The translations under genes and the position numbers were made by a program. Source: Flammeovirgaceae bacterium (GTDB taxonomy: Bacteria > Bacteroidota > Bacteroidia > Cytophagales > Cyclobacteriaceae). Taken from it: DNA of 64,000 nucleotides. This document shows positions 1 through 7,659 of the stretch, in pieces. A model generated the notes under the pieces. The model saw only the letters and a program-made list of their open reading frames with translations, searched no databases and was not told the origin of the DNA. Each line of letters begins with the position of its first letter. The stretch's first letter is position 1. The stretch lies in contig JAHEKQ010000001.1 in NCBI GenBank assembly GCA_024638265.1, forward strand, positions 124,001 to 188,000. Reading direction: 5' to 3'.

Positions 1-884
1 CGGCCGACCATATTGGAATCAGCCAACCCGCCCTGAGCATACAGGTGCAGAAACTGGAAGAGGAAATCGGTCTTAAGTTATTCGACCGGTCGAGCAGCCC
101 CCTGAGTCTTACACGTGACGGTGAATTATTTCTGATCCGGGCACAAGAAGTAGTCAATAATGCCAAAGCATTGAGGAATTTCGTAGATGAACTTCACGAC
201 GATTATAACGGTGAGTTGACCATAGGGGTAATTCCGACCCTCGCTCCATTTCTTATTCCTTTATTCAGTCAATCCCTCCAGGATAATTTTCCCGATCTGC
301 GTCTGGAATTCAAGGAGCAGATTACGGAAGAGGTAGTGAAGAATGTCAGGAATGGGGACCTGGATGTGGGGCTCATATCCACCCCAATTGGTGTGTATGG
401 CATACAGTCCATACCGCTATTTTACGAAAGATTTTATGTATACACCTCACGGGATGAACGGGCAGGGTCCCATGAGATCCGTGTGGAAGACATCAGGCAT
501 GACGATCTCTGGTTACTTGATGAGGGAAATTGTTTCCGGGACCAAATCAACAACTTCTGTGATCTGAAATCTGTCAGGAAAGACAAGAAGTTCATTTATC
601 ACAGCAACTCCATTGATGCCCTGATCCGGATTGTGGATACGCGGGGAGGAATGACCATTCTACCAGAACTCACCACCATGAGCCTGAGCGGAGAGCAGGA
701 AGAAAACCTGAAAATCATAAAAGGTAAACCCAAGGCGCGCGAGATAGGAATGATCTTCAGGACCAACCAGGATAAGGGACGCTATATTCAAATCCTGGAA
801 GAGCATATCAAGTCCAATATCCCGGGCCATATGCTTTCGGGGAGCAACTATGAGATTTTGGATCCGGAGATTGCGATGGACTGA
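1..884 (+). CDS. oxyR: OxyR-type LysR transcriptional regulator (5' truncated by window edge)
   Basis: The reading frame is open from base 3 and its start lies before the window. The visible part begins inside the LysR winged helix-turn-helix (GISQPALSIQVQKLEEEIG), so only about 20 residues are missing. A substrate-binding-like effector domain follows. The key evidence is a CFRDQINNFC segment: its two cysteines (codons 531-533 and 558-560) are nine residues apart, as are the redox pair Cys199/Cys208 of E. coli OxyR, and the CxRDQ context matches. This supports a peroxide sensor that activates catalase/peroxidase genes through a disulfide switch. A GTG at 45 is internal, not the start. The target genes are not in view; the next gene downstream is unrelated. 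Confidence 0.9.
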   Translation, partial: ADHIGISQPALSIQVQKLEEEIGLKLFDRSSSPLSLTRDGELFLIRAQEVVNNAKALRNFVDELHDDYNGELTIGVIPTLAPFLIPLFSQSLQDNFPDLRLEFKEQITEEVVKNVRNGDLDVGLISTPIGVYGIQSIPLFYERFYVYTSRDERAGSHEIRVEDIRHDDLWLLDEGNCFRDQINNFCDLKSVRKDKKFIYHSNSIDALIRIVDTRGGMTILPELTTMSLSGEQEENLKIIKGKPKAREIGMIFRTNQDKGRYIQILEEHIKSNIPGHMLSGSNYEILDPEIAMD

Positions 885-905
885 TCGCCTTCGGCGGGGA
901 TACCG

Positions 906-1089
906 ACAGGTTTTGCGTGAAACTAAATGGTAAGAAGGAAAAAGGCAGAAGGCAAAAGTTATAAGTTATTTAATGCTAAATGCTGCTCTGTGAATCCCTG
1001 TGTTCTCCGTTTCTCTGTGGTAAATTTGATTATATACTTTGCGCATTTTTTCAAAAACCGTAGCGCAGCACAGGTTTTGCGTGAAACTA
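906..1089. repeat. 20-bp exact direct repeat pair plus degenerate intergenic words
   Basis: The 247-bp gap between the oxyR-like gene and the CocE-like gene contains an exact 20-bp direct repeat, ACAGGTTTTGCGTGAAACTA, at 906-925 and again at 1070-1089. Between the copies lie an AAGGC/AAAGG-type word run (about 935-958) and a CTCTGTG/CTGTGTTCTC run (about 985-1020). Related TTTGCGTGAAA words recur at 42440-42456 and, more diverged, at 39338-39354. A small hairpin (CGCCTTCGGCG, 887-897) directly follows the oxyR stop but has no T-run, so it is a weak terminator at best. I see no open frame worth calling here. Confidence 0.75.
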
Positions 1090-1131
1090 TCTTTCCGTTT
1101 TTACTAAATTGTGCAGCCGTAACTTACAGCT

Positions 1132-2955
1132 ATGAAAAAATTAATCCTCCTCTCAATATTTAACCTGGCCGGTACAGCGCTTCTCGCCCAGGAAGTTGGC
1201 CCCGTATTCAAAGACGGTGAAGCACAAGTAGTGGAAGCTTTCTCGAATCCGGACGATTGGATTCGTCATGACCTGTGGGTCGAAACCGATTTTGACACAG
1301 ATGGCGATGGTAGTAAAGACCGGGTACATGTGGATGTAACCCGTCCCAAACAAACCGAGGATGGATTGAAGCTCCCGGTCATCTATGCCAGCAGTCCCTA
1401 CTATGCTGGGACCGCAGGATTTGCCGAAGGCCTTTTTTGGGAAGTGCGCCACGAACTGGGAGAAATGGGGGCTCCACGGGTTCATCCTGAAGTGACCCGC
1501 AGGGGAGAGAGACCTATTATTTCTAACTCCGAGGTCAATAAGTGGGTACCTCGTGGATATATAGTAGTCCATTCTTCATCACCCGGTACCGGACTTTCTG
1601 ATGGGGCTCCGACTGTAGGAGGAGATAACGAATCACTTGCCCCGATGTCAGTTATCCAATGGCTCACGGGGAAGAGGAAAGGCTACACCACGCGAACCGG
1701 AAAAGAAAAAGTTAAAGCCTTCTGGTCGACAGGGAAAGTGGGAATGACCGGGACCTCCTACAATGGGACCTTGCCGGTAGCGGCAGCAACCACTGGCGTT
1801 GAGGGTTTGGAAGCAATTATTCCGATTGCACCAAACACATCCTATTACCATTATTATCGATCTCATGGGTTAGTAAGGCATCCCGGTGGATATCTCGGGG
1901 AGGATATTGACGTTCTTTATGATTTCATTCACAGCGGGGATGAATCTAAAAGAGCTTACAATAATAAAACAGTCCGGGATACTGAGATGGCCAATGGTAT
2001 GGACCGTATTACGGGTGATTATAACGATTTCTGGGCCGGTCGAGACTACCTGAACGATATGGAGCCTTTTAAAGCGGCCCTACTGATGTCGCATGGTTTT
2101 AACGACTGGAATGTGATGCCGGAACACAGTTACCGCATTTATGACGCAGCGCGTGAAAAAGGACTCCCGGTTCAGATTTACTACCACCAAAACGGCCACG
2201 GCGGCCCACCACCCCTCTCCATGATGAACCGTTGGTTTACGCGCTACCTACACGGTGTAGAAAACGGTGTAGAAGATGACCCAAAGGCATGGATTGTGAG
2301 AGAAAATGACAGCCAGGGAGAACCAACACCCTATGAGGATTACCCGAATCCGGCGGCAAGCAATGTGGTGCTCAACCTGGGGTCCGGTGGTCAATATGCC
2401 GGAAGTCTGAAGACGGGTTCCGCTGATACAGGAACTGAGAGTCTCGTCGATAATTTTTCCTTCTCAGGCTCGGTACTAGCCCAGGCTGAATATTCCAACC
2501 ACCGGTTATTGTATGTATCTGAAACCTTGAAAGAGGACCTTCATATCAGTGGAATTCCGGAAATGAAGATCAAAATGGCAAGCAGTAAACCGGCTGCTAA
2601 CTTATCAGTCTGGCTGGTTTCACTTCCCTGGAACAACCCGAGCCGTGGAAGAGCAATCAAAATCACGGATAACATCATCACGCGCGGTTGGGCTGATCCG
2701 CAAAATCACTCTTCACTCACGGATGGTGAAACCCTTGAGCCGGGCAAATTTTACGAGTTCAGTTTTACCCTGCAGCCTGATGACCAGGTCATCAAGGTGG
2801 GACAGCAAATAGGACTGATGATCTTCTCGAGCGATCGTGAATATACATTGTGGCCTGATCCGGGAACAGAATTGACCATTGATCTCCAGGGAACGCAGCT
2901 GATATTGCCAGTAGTTGGAGGTATTGAGGCATTTGGAAAAGCTACAGGGAATTAA
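1132..2955 (+). CDS. Secreted CocE/NonD-type (S15) X-Pro dipeptidyl-peptidase-like hydrolase
   Basis: This 607-residue protein has a Sec signal peptide (MKKLILLSIFNLAGTALLAQ, cleavage after about residue 20). The N-terminal alpha/beta-hydrolase part carries a DGDGSKDRVHVDV entry typical of S15/CocE enzymes. The nucleophile elbow is GTSYNG (serine near residue 208). The likely acid is Asp in SHGFNDWN (near 324) and the likely base is His in HQNGHGG (near 355). The C-terminal third (from about 420) fits the jelly-roll domain of the family. The family cleaves Xaa-Pro dipeptides or ester/acyl bonds; the substrate here is not determinable. ATG at 1132 is chosen because it puts the signal peptide at the N-terminus. 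It ends 8 bp before a convergent gene. Confidence 0.88.
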   Translation: MKKLILLSIFNLAGTALLAQEVGPVFKDGEAQVVEAFSNPDDWIRHDLWVETDFDTDGDGSKDRVHVDVTRPKQTEDGLKLPVIYASSPYYAGTAGFAEGLFWEVRHELGEMGAPRVHPEVTRRGERPIISNSEVNKWVPRGYIVVHSSSPGTGLSDGAPTVGGDNESLAPMSVIQWLTGKRKGYTTRTGKEKVKAFWSTGKVGMTGTSYNGTLPVAAATTGVEGLEAIIPIAPNTSYYHYYRSHGLVRHPGGYLGEDIDVLYDFIHSGDESKRAYNNKTVRDTEMANGMDRITGDYNDFWAGRDYLNDMEPFKAALLMSHGFNDWNVMPEHSYRIYDAAREKGLPVQIYYHQNGHGGPPPLSMMNRWFTRYLHGVENGVEDDPKAWIVRENDSQGEPTPYEDYPNPAASNVVLNLGSGGQYAGSLKTGSADTGTESLVDNFSFSGSVLAQAEYSNHRLLYVSETLKEDLHISGIPEMKIKMASSKPAANLSVWLVSLPWNNPSRGRAIKITDNIITRGWADPQNHSSLTDGETLEPGKFYEFSFTLQPDDQVIKVGQQIGLMIFSSDREYTLWPDPGTELTIDLQGTQLILPVVGGIEAFGKATGN

Positions 2956-2963
2956 AGGAAACT

Positions 2964-3284
2964 TTACATCAGCCAGAATAAGAACAAGAGAAACATCATG
3001 CTACTCGCTATTGCGATGGCCAGACTTAAATACTTCCAGAAAGTCTGCTTAATCCTGGTAGCATAAAGCGCAATGGCTCCAGACATAGCGCTGATAAGTG
3101 CGCATAAACCTGTCAGTACTGTTCCTTGCAGTCCCTTCGGAAAATAACTGTAGAATTGAGCTACACTTTCCTGCTGACTCGAATTTTCATTCGCAGCACT
3201 TATCCACAGGAATAAAACTATCGCAGGAAAGAGTTGAATCAGAAATGCGATTATAATTGACAGTTTTATGTATCGGTTATTCAT
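2964..3284 (-). CDS. Small three-helix membrane protein, unknown function
   Basis: I do not recognise a family for this 106-residue protein. It has three clear hydrophobic segments: about residues 8-29 (IIAFLIQLFPAIVLFLWI), 55-75 (LTGLCALISAMSGAIALY) and 84-105 (YLSLAIAIASSMMFLLFLF). A polar, presumably extracytoplasmic loop with AANENSSQQES lies between the first two. It starts two bases after the stop of the upstream minus-strand gene at 3287-3616, so the two are almost certainly cotranscribed. It converges on the CocE-like gene with an 8-bp gap. Confidence 0.6.
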   Translation of the reverse strand: MNNRYIKLSIIIAFLIQLFPAIVLFLWISAANENSSQQESVAQFYSYFPKGLQGTVLTGLCALISAMSGAIALYATRIKQTFWKYLSLAIAIASSMMFLLFLFWLM

Positions 3285-3286
3285 GA

Positions 3287-3616
3287 TTACTTGGGATCCA
3301 GCGACATTACATAATCATAACTCTCATCCAGATAACCAGCCAATGTATCAAGGTCTTCCAACATTTTATCCGGGATGAGCACATAGCCGTGCATGATGGA
3401 GTTGTAAGACCTGAAAAGATCCGAGTCCCATTCCTCGATGTATTTCTTTTGTACCTCTTTGGAAAATCGGATTCCCAGCTCACCATCCTTGTTGACAATG
3501 GAAAACATATGCCCGTTCGCGGAAGTATAAGGTATAGTCTTTCCTTTGCGTTCAAAACGAGAACATTTTGAAACCAGTTCGTCATAAACCTTAAGTTGTT
3601 CTTCCCATTTAGACAT
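3287..3616 (-). CDS. TfoX-N-like small protein
   Basis: This is a 109-residue cytoplasmic protein with no signal peptide or membrane segment. The sequence has the look of the TfoX N-terminal/MmcQ-like fold: an early helix, then a short beta sheet with GHMFSIVNKDGELGIRFS (about residues 35-52), then YVLIPDKMLEDLDTLAGYLDESYDYV in the C-terminal helix. The assignment is by resemblance only. It forms a two-gene unit with the membrane protein downstream, and a clearer TfoX-N protein lies 1 kb upstream at 4663-4992. The TfoX name does not imply a competence role here. Confidence 0.6.
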   Translation of the reverse strand: MSKWEEQLKVYDELVSKCSRFERKGKTIPYTSANGHMFSIVNKDGELGIRFSKEVQKKYIEEWDSDLFRSYNSIMHGYVLIPDKMLEDLDTLAGYLDESYDYVMSLDPK

Positions 3617-3690
3617 AACAGTTAGTCGGTTGGTCAGTTAGTCATTTGGTGGGTACATTATTCATTATTCTCTATCATCTATTCTCTAAA
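3617..3690. repeat. Degenerate GTTAGTC/GTTGGTC and ATTATTC word run
   Basis: The gap upstream of the minus-strand gene at 3287-3616 is made of short repeated words: CAGTTAGTCGGTTGGTCAGT and TAGTCATTTGGTGGG (about 3618-3652), then CATTATTCATTATTCTC and ATCATCTATTCTC (about 3655-3687). Similar GTTAGTGGGTTGGTCGGTTGG words occur at about 43624-43645. The tract runs into the end of the MDR oxidoreductase gene. No promoter-like match stands out. Confidence 0.55.
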
Positions 3691-4645
3691 TTTGTTGGTT
3701 CCATTCCATCACCACCTTCCCCCGCGCTCGCATGGTTTCAATGAGCCTCATTGCTTCAGGAATCTCCATATTCGAATACTTCCTGTCAATATAAGTCTTA
3801 ATTTTTCCATCCTTAATCAGCCCTGCCAATGTATACAGGTCCTCCGTATTAGCTTTTGCAGTGAAGGAGATAAGGGGAAATTTACTAAATGAATTTTTCA
3901 GCATAAGGCCAACCATATTACTGAGGGTTGTGAAACCTACTACAACCCCACGCTTTCCCATTCTCTGATAGTCGGAATGGATAAGGTTGCCATGATTATC
4001 GAGTATGAGGTCATATTCTCCAGGGTGCTCGTGAATATTTTCCCGGTCATAAGCGATAACCTCGTCTGCTCCCATCTCTTTTACGAAGTCCATGTTACGC
4101 TCGGAACAAACCCCTGTGACCCGGCCCCCCAAGGCTTTTGCAATCTGAACCGAGAAGTGTCCCACTCCCCCGGAAGCCCCGTTGATCAGTATCGATTCAC
4201 CTTCCCGAAGCTGGCCATGAGTCACAATGGCCTGGACAGCAGTCAAGCCCGCAATAGGAACTCCCGCCATTTCACAAAAGTCAGCTTCGTCGTGCATCCT
4301 GGCACAAACCCTGGCTGGGACTGAAACATATTCTCCAAAGGCGCCGCTTTGCATCGATTCCCCGAAAACCCTGTCACCCACTTCGAAATCCCGGACATCG
4401 CTGCCCTTATCTTCAATGACACCGGCAAAATCAGCACCTAGTACTTTTGCCTTAGGCTTGAACAATCCAAACGCGACTCTTGCGAAGTAAGGACTTCCCC
4501 GGAGTACATGCCAGTCCGCAGCATTGACAGAATTGGCTTTGACCCGAACCAACAATTCATCATTCGCGGGAACCGGCTTGGGTACTTCCTCCCATTTTAA
4601 AACTTCAGGTCCCCCATATCGTGTTTTAGTCCAGGCTTTCATCAT
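3686..4645 (-). CDS. Zinc-independent MDR NAD(P)-dependent quinone oxidoreductase-like protein
   Basis: This 319-residue medium-chain dehydrogenase/reductase has the GroES-like N-terminal domain (residues 1-125, with GADFAGVIEDKGSDV and VGDRVFG) and a Rossmann domain (about 125-260) with the cofactor loop INGASGGVGHFSVQIAK. The zinc-ligand pattern of classical alcohol dehydrogenases is absent, placing it with quinone oxidoreductase/zeta-crystallin-like NADPH enzymes. The C-terminal DGKIKTYIDRKYSNMEIPEAMRLIETMRARGKVV pattern is typical of the group. Substrate is unknown. ATG occurs at both codons 1 and 2. It is 17 bp downstream of the TfoX-N gene and probably cotranscribed. Confidence 0.85.
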   Translation of the reverse strand: MMKAWTKTRYGGPEVLKWEEVPKPVPANDELLVRVKANSVNAADWHVLRGSPYFARVAFGLFKPKAKVLGADFAGVIEDKGSDVRDFEVGDRVFGESMQSGAFGEYVSVPARVCARMHDEADFCEMAGVPIAGLTAVQAIVTHGQLREGESILINGASGGVGHFSVQIAKALGGRVTGVCSERNMDFVKEMGADEVIAYDRENIHEHPGEYDLILDNHGNLIHSDYQRMGKRGVVVGFTTLSNMVGLMLKNSFSKFPLISFTAKANTEDLYTLAGLIKDGKIKTYIDRKYSNMEIPEAMRLIETMRARGKVVMEWNQQI

Positions 4646-4662
4646 ACAGGCAGGTAATCAAT

Positions 4663-4992
4663 CTATTTTTTACTAGTGGTTTTAGCGATGTCAAATGACA
4701 TCTTTGCCCATTTGGCTAATTCGCCCCTGTCCTCAACCACATCGGCCGGCACCTCCCAATAAGGCATTCCCTTTTTCTTGGACTCTGAATAAAATGGTTT
4801 CATCCCACGATCCTCGTACATCTTTTGGTTGGACTCATCAACTTTTAGCCTGAATGTGTCTCCACCAATCTTGCCAAACATAAGGCCGTCACGGAATATT
4901 CCGACCCCGCCAAACATTCTTTTGATTTCCACTTCGCCAAAATCGGATAATTGATCTTGGATGTAATTCAGGTACTCATCGCTTACGGCCAT
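4663..4992 (-). CDS. TfoX/Sxy N-terminal domain protein
   Basis: This 109-residue protein contains a recognisable TfoX N-terminal domain across nearly its full length: an N-terminal helix, EIKRMFGGVGIFRDGLMFGKI (about residues 23-42), TFRLKVDESN, and YWEVPADVVEDRGELAKWAKMS. The TfoX C-terminal helical domain is absent, as in many short stand-alone homologues whose function is not established. It is followed after 17 bp by the MDR oxidoreductase gene. Its ATG at 4990-4992 is the only sensible start. There is no sign of a competence gene set in the window, so a DNA-uptake role should not be assumed. Confidence 0.8.
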   Translation of the reverse strand: MAVSDEYLNYIQDQLSDFGEVEIKRMFGGVGIFRDGLMFGKIGGDTFRLKVDESNQKMYEDRGMKPFYSESKKKGMPYWEVPADVVEDRGELAKWAKMSFDIAKTTSKK

Positions 4993-5028
4993 ATTAGGTT
5001 TATTAACTAGGGAACTATGTCTTTTTCG

Positions 5029-5970
5029 TTATACGGATTTCCAAATGTTTTGAATGGAAACCAAATCGTTTTTCATCGCATCAAATACTACCTTCTTATC
5101 CACTGAAATAGAATCCCTGCCATGTTCCGCTCCACCCAGTGGATACTCAAGATGCAAAGTAGCAGGAGGACTGAGACCATATGCTTTAAGGAGTTGGAAA
5201 TATTTTACAAAGTCCACCATACCCTCACCAATCGGCACATTATAAAGTTCCCATTTACCATTCGATTTCGTCCATTTGTAGTCTTTTAGTGCAATTATTT
5301 TGATGCTCTTGTGTAAGAGCTTTAATCCGTTCTCCCAGGAGAATCCCCCTTCAACCATTGCATGTCGGATGTCATACTGTGTTCCGAAATATTCGGGATT
5401 ACATCCTTCCAGTAGTTGATATATCTCCCAATAAGAGGATCCTATTCCCTTTCCTGAATGATTTTGATAACATCCCACAATTCCATGGAGCTTATTAAGC
5501 TCAGCAAGATTTCGGATTTCCTCCCGGTAGATTTGCAATGATTCCTGCATGGAAATATCCGGCTTGTATTTATACCAATTGGAGCGATAAATTTTAATAC
5601 CGGATTGGGCGGCGGTTTTAATCAACGCACCATCGGTGGAGTTGGACGCACTACTAATTGCAGAGGTTATGATCTTGCAGTCAGAACCGGCGGATCTAAT
5701 ATCCTTTACCGCCTTGGGCAATTCACTTGGGGCATTTTCTGGTGCTATATGACCCTTTGGCCTGACCGTTAAATCAATTCCATTAAATCCCAGCTCTGCA
5801 GCCACTTCTCCGGCTGATGCACAGTCAAGAAATTGTAAATGCTTAGAGAATATACTGATCTCCAATTCTTTACCGGGTGACTGAAAGGGAATTTTGAGCG
5901 GATTTGGCAGGAACGGAGTGAACGAAGCAATGGAAATATTTTTAACAAACGTTCTTCTGGTGAAACCCAT
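5029..5970 (-). CDS. Tat-exported sugar phosphate isomerase/epimerase-like TIM-barrel protein
   Basis: The 313-residue protein begins with MGFTRRTFVKN, a twin-arginine motif, followed by a short hydrophobic stretch, suggesting Tat export after cofactor or metal binding. The rest fits the xylose-isomerase-like TIM barrel (AP endonuclease family 2 fold): LDCASAGEVAAELGFNGIDLTV near the first strand, GCYQNHSG mid-way, QYDIRHAMVEGG, KIIALKDYKW, and LHLEYPLGGAEHG near the C-terminus. Acidic and histidine residues in these strand ends are candidate metal ligands. Such proteins act on sugars or inositols, but the substrate cannot be read from the sequence. Neighbours do not suggest a pathway. Confidence 0.8.
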   Translation of the reverse strand: MGFTRRTFVKNISIASFTPFLPNPLKIPFQSPGKELEISIFSKHLQFLDCASAGEVAAELGFNGIDLTVRPKGHIAPENAPSELPKAVKDIRSAGSDCKIITSAISSASNSTDGALIKTAAQSGIKIYRSNWYKYKPDISMQESLQIYREEIRNLAELNKLHGIVGCYQNHSGKGIGSSYWEIYQLLEGCNPEYFGTQYDIRHAMVEGGFSWENGLKLLHKSIKIIALKDYKWTKSNGKWELYNVPIGEGMVDFVKYFQLLKAYGLSPPATLHLEYPLGGAEHGRDSISVDKKVVFDAMKNDLVSIQNIWKSV

Positions 5971-5988
5971 AATTATCTTCCCTCTTTA

Positions 5989-6459
5989 CTAGTTGTGATT
6001 TGCTATTTCTGCGGGATATTTATCTGCCACTAGATTGAGTTTAATTTCAAATTCAAGGAAAGCCTTCATTCCGTCCAACAGGGATGTAAATCCTCCCGTA
6101 CTGTCTTTCACTATTTCAACTAAATCATCCCCGGTTTCCGTAAATCCAAAATTCCTGACCATCACATAAGTACCGGACTTGGTTTCCATGAAATAGAACT
6201 CCACGGTAGTAGGTGGGTCGTTCCATTGAAAGATTATTTTTTCATCTTTCACCACTTCCACAATGCTCACATCGGCGGAGACCCCATACATGTCCCAATA
6301 CCATGTAATTGTTTTTCCGGCCTCCACTCTTCCCGAAGACCTGGTAAACCAGAAATTGGTAGTGATGGCCGGATCAACCATAGCTTCGAATACCTGTGAA
6401 ACCGGTTTCCTTATCAACATTTTTGCTTCTGCTGAGATCTGAGTTGCCTGGCTTGTCAT
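5989..6459 (-). CDS. SRPBCC/AHSA1-type START-like domain protein
   Basis: From the ATG at 6457-6459 the product has 156 residues. An upstream TTG at 6517-6519 would add 20 polar residues with no family counterpart, so the ATG is preferred. The sequence shows the AHSA1/polyketide-cyclase-like pattern: AEAKMLIRKPVSQVFEAMVDPAITTNFWFTRSSG near the N-terminus (first strand and helix), TITWYWDMYG, VVKDEKIIFQWND, then a C-terminal helix GGFTSLLDGMKAFLEFEI. The fold makes a deep hydrophobic cavity that binds small ligands; the ligand is unknown. It lies 18 bp upstream of the Tat protein gene and is probably cotranscribed with it. Confidence 0.8.
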   Translation of the reverse strand: MTSQATQISAEAKMLIRKPVSQVFEAMVDPAITTNFWFTRSSGRVEAGKTITWYWDMYGVSADVSIVEVVKDEKIIFQWNDPPTTVEFYFMETKSGTYVMVRNFGFTETGDDLVEIVKDSTGGFTSLLDGMKAFLEFEIKLNLVADKYPAEIANHN

Positions 6460-6530
6460 TGTTAGTCTAGGGTTGTTCTCAATTTTGGATTGCGTCCTAT
6501 TTCGGAGTCGCTCTATCAATTTACAAAAAA

Positions 6531-7565
6531 TTATTCCAGGTATTTCAGCGTTGCGGTCTCCTCTTTGGAGAGGCCTTTCATTTTTCTTGCCTTAATGGCT
6601 TTGTTCCAACCCCTTCTGAATTCTCCTTCGAGCCAGTCCTTGAGAATAGAGGGGTGGATATAGGATGACCGGCAGACGGTCGGAGTATTTCCGAGGTCTT
6701 CGGCTACTGTTTTAATCACCTTGGTGGCTACTCTTTTCCGGCCACTTACTGTTTCGGGGTCCAGTTGTTTGGAAAGCCGTTCTGCCGTTTTAGTTGTGGC
6801 GGCCCAGGTTCGAAAATCCTTGGCTGTGACCTTGCCATGTTTTCGTGTGATGGCATCCAGGTAATCATTGATGTGATAGGCCTTTATATCGTAATCATTA
6901 CCATTTCCATCTTCGTAGCGGAACAAATCCTGAGAATCATCCCTTCCCCCAACATCTCCGGAAGCCTCTATCAATAAGGCGAGGTCATCCTCCCAGATTC
7001 TCCGTTTCCACATCTTCCCGGATTTACCCTTGAACTCCAATACGGCATCCAATTCGCCTTCGGCTGAGGTAGATCGATCAATGGTCATATGTCCTTCCTG
7101 AATAGTCGTTAAGCCATAGGAATCGTTTTTCCTGGCATACTCATCGTTGCCAACACGGAAGTGATATAAGTCAATCAGCTTAACAACAGTGGCCACTACC
7201 TTGTCCCTCGGCATTCCTTCCAGGAGGAGATCCGATTCCACTTTTTTCCGGATAGACGGGAGCATATTGGCGAAACGTACCATCCCGTTAAATTTTTCAA
7301 GGGCCCTTTGCTCCGTCCAACTAGTATGGTAGCGATACTGAACCCTTCCCTTACCGTCTACCCCCGTAGCCTGTAATTTTGCATCGGGGTCCGAAGAGAT
7401 CCAAACTGACTCCCAGGCCGGTGGAAGAACGAGTTTATTGCACCGGTCAATGACTTCCTTGTCCTTGATCAGCCTGCCTTTCTCATCATAATATTCCCAT
7501 GTGAATTTCTTCTCATCGCCACCGGGTTCTTGGATTTTCTTTCTCGATATACCTTTTTGATTCAT
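6531..7565 (-). CDS. DNA topoisomerase IB (poxvirus-type)
   Basis: The 344-residue length and order match bacterial poxvirus-like topoisomerase IB: an N-terminal beta domain (PPAWESVWISSDPDAKLQATGVDGKGR), then the catalytic domain with RVGNDEYARKNDSYGLTT, KDFRTWAATT, and the active-site tyrosine in CRSSYIHP (near residue 302). These enzymes relax supercoils by a 3'-phosphotyrosyl intermediate. The residue nine before the tyrosine, histidine in poxvirus enzymes, is asparagine here (NTPTVCRSSY); as I recall, this is also so in other bacterial members such as the Deinococcus enzyme. The start ATG at 7563-7565 directly precedes a palindromic intergenic element. Confidence 0.92.
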   Translation of the reverse strand: MNQKGISRKKIQEPGGDEKKFTWEYYDEKGRLIKDKEVIDRCNKLVLPPAWESVWISSDPDAKLQATGVDGKGRVQYRYHTSWTEQRALEKFNGMVRFANMLPSIRKKVESDLLLEGMPRDKVVATVVKLIDLYHFRVGNDEYARKNDSYGLTTIQEGHMTIDRSTSAEGELDAVLEFKGKSGKMWKRRIWEDDLALLIEASGDVGGRDDSQDLFRYEDGNGNDYDIKAYHINDYLDAITRKHGKVTAKDFRTWAATTKTAERLSKQLDPETVSGRKRVATKVIKTVAEDLGNTPTVCRSSYIHPSILKDWLEGEFRRGWNKAIKARKMKGLSKEETATLKYLE

Positions 7566-7586
7566 AATTCAGTGATCGGTGGTCGG

Positions 7587-7611
7587 TCCACCTTCGCTAC
7601 GCTACGGTGGA
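7587..7611. repeat. REP-like palindrome in the 94-bp gap
   Basis: The arms TCCACC (7587-7592) and GGTGGA (7606-7611) flank a 13-nt loop containing two CGCTAC words. It is surrounded by GATCGGTGGTCGGTC and GTCGGTTG words (7574-7586 and 7619-7626) similar to the degenerate words seen at 3618-3652 and 43624-43645. It lies between the topoisomerase IB start and the end of the alpha/alpha-toroid gene, both on the minus strand. No T-run follows on the minus strand that would make it a convincing terminator. Confidence 0.55.
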
Positions 7612-7659
7612 TAAATAGGTCGGTTGTTAAAGTTAGCTATTCTATAAAAATAGGGGATT

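Noticed and set aside
887-897. CGCCTTCGGCG hairpin as terminator of the oxyR-like gene
   Set aside because: The stem is only four base pairs and no T-run follows; similar GCC/GGC hairpins at 42374-42386 and 43674-43684 suggest it belongs to the intergenic word class.
906-1089. Direct repeats as target-site duplications or attachment sites of a mobile element
   Set aside because: The 144 bp between the copies contain no gene or inverted ends, and related words occur elsewhere as part of low-complexity runs.
1153-1866. Minus-strand frames across the CocE-like gene
   Set aside because: They lie fully inside a confidently assigned gene and encode no recognisable domain.
3287-4992. Competence regulation by TfoX-like proteins
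   Set aside because: Only the short N-terminal domain is present, and no DNA-uptake or pilus genes are nearby.
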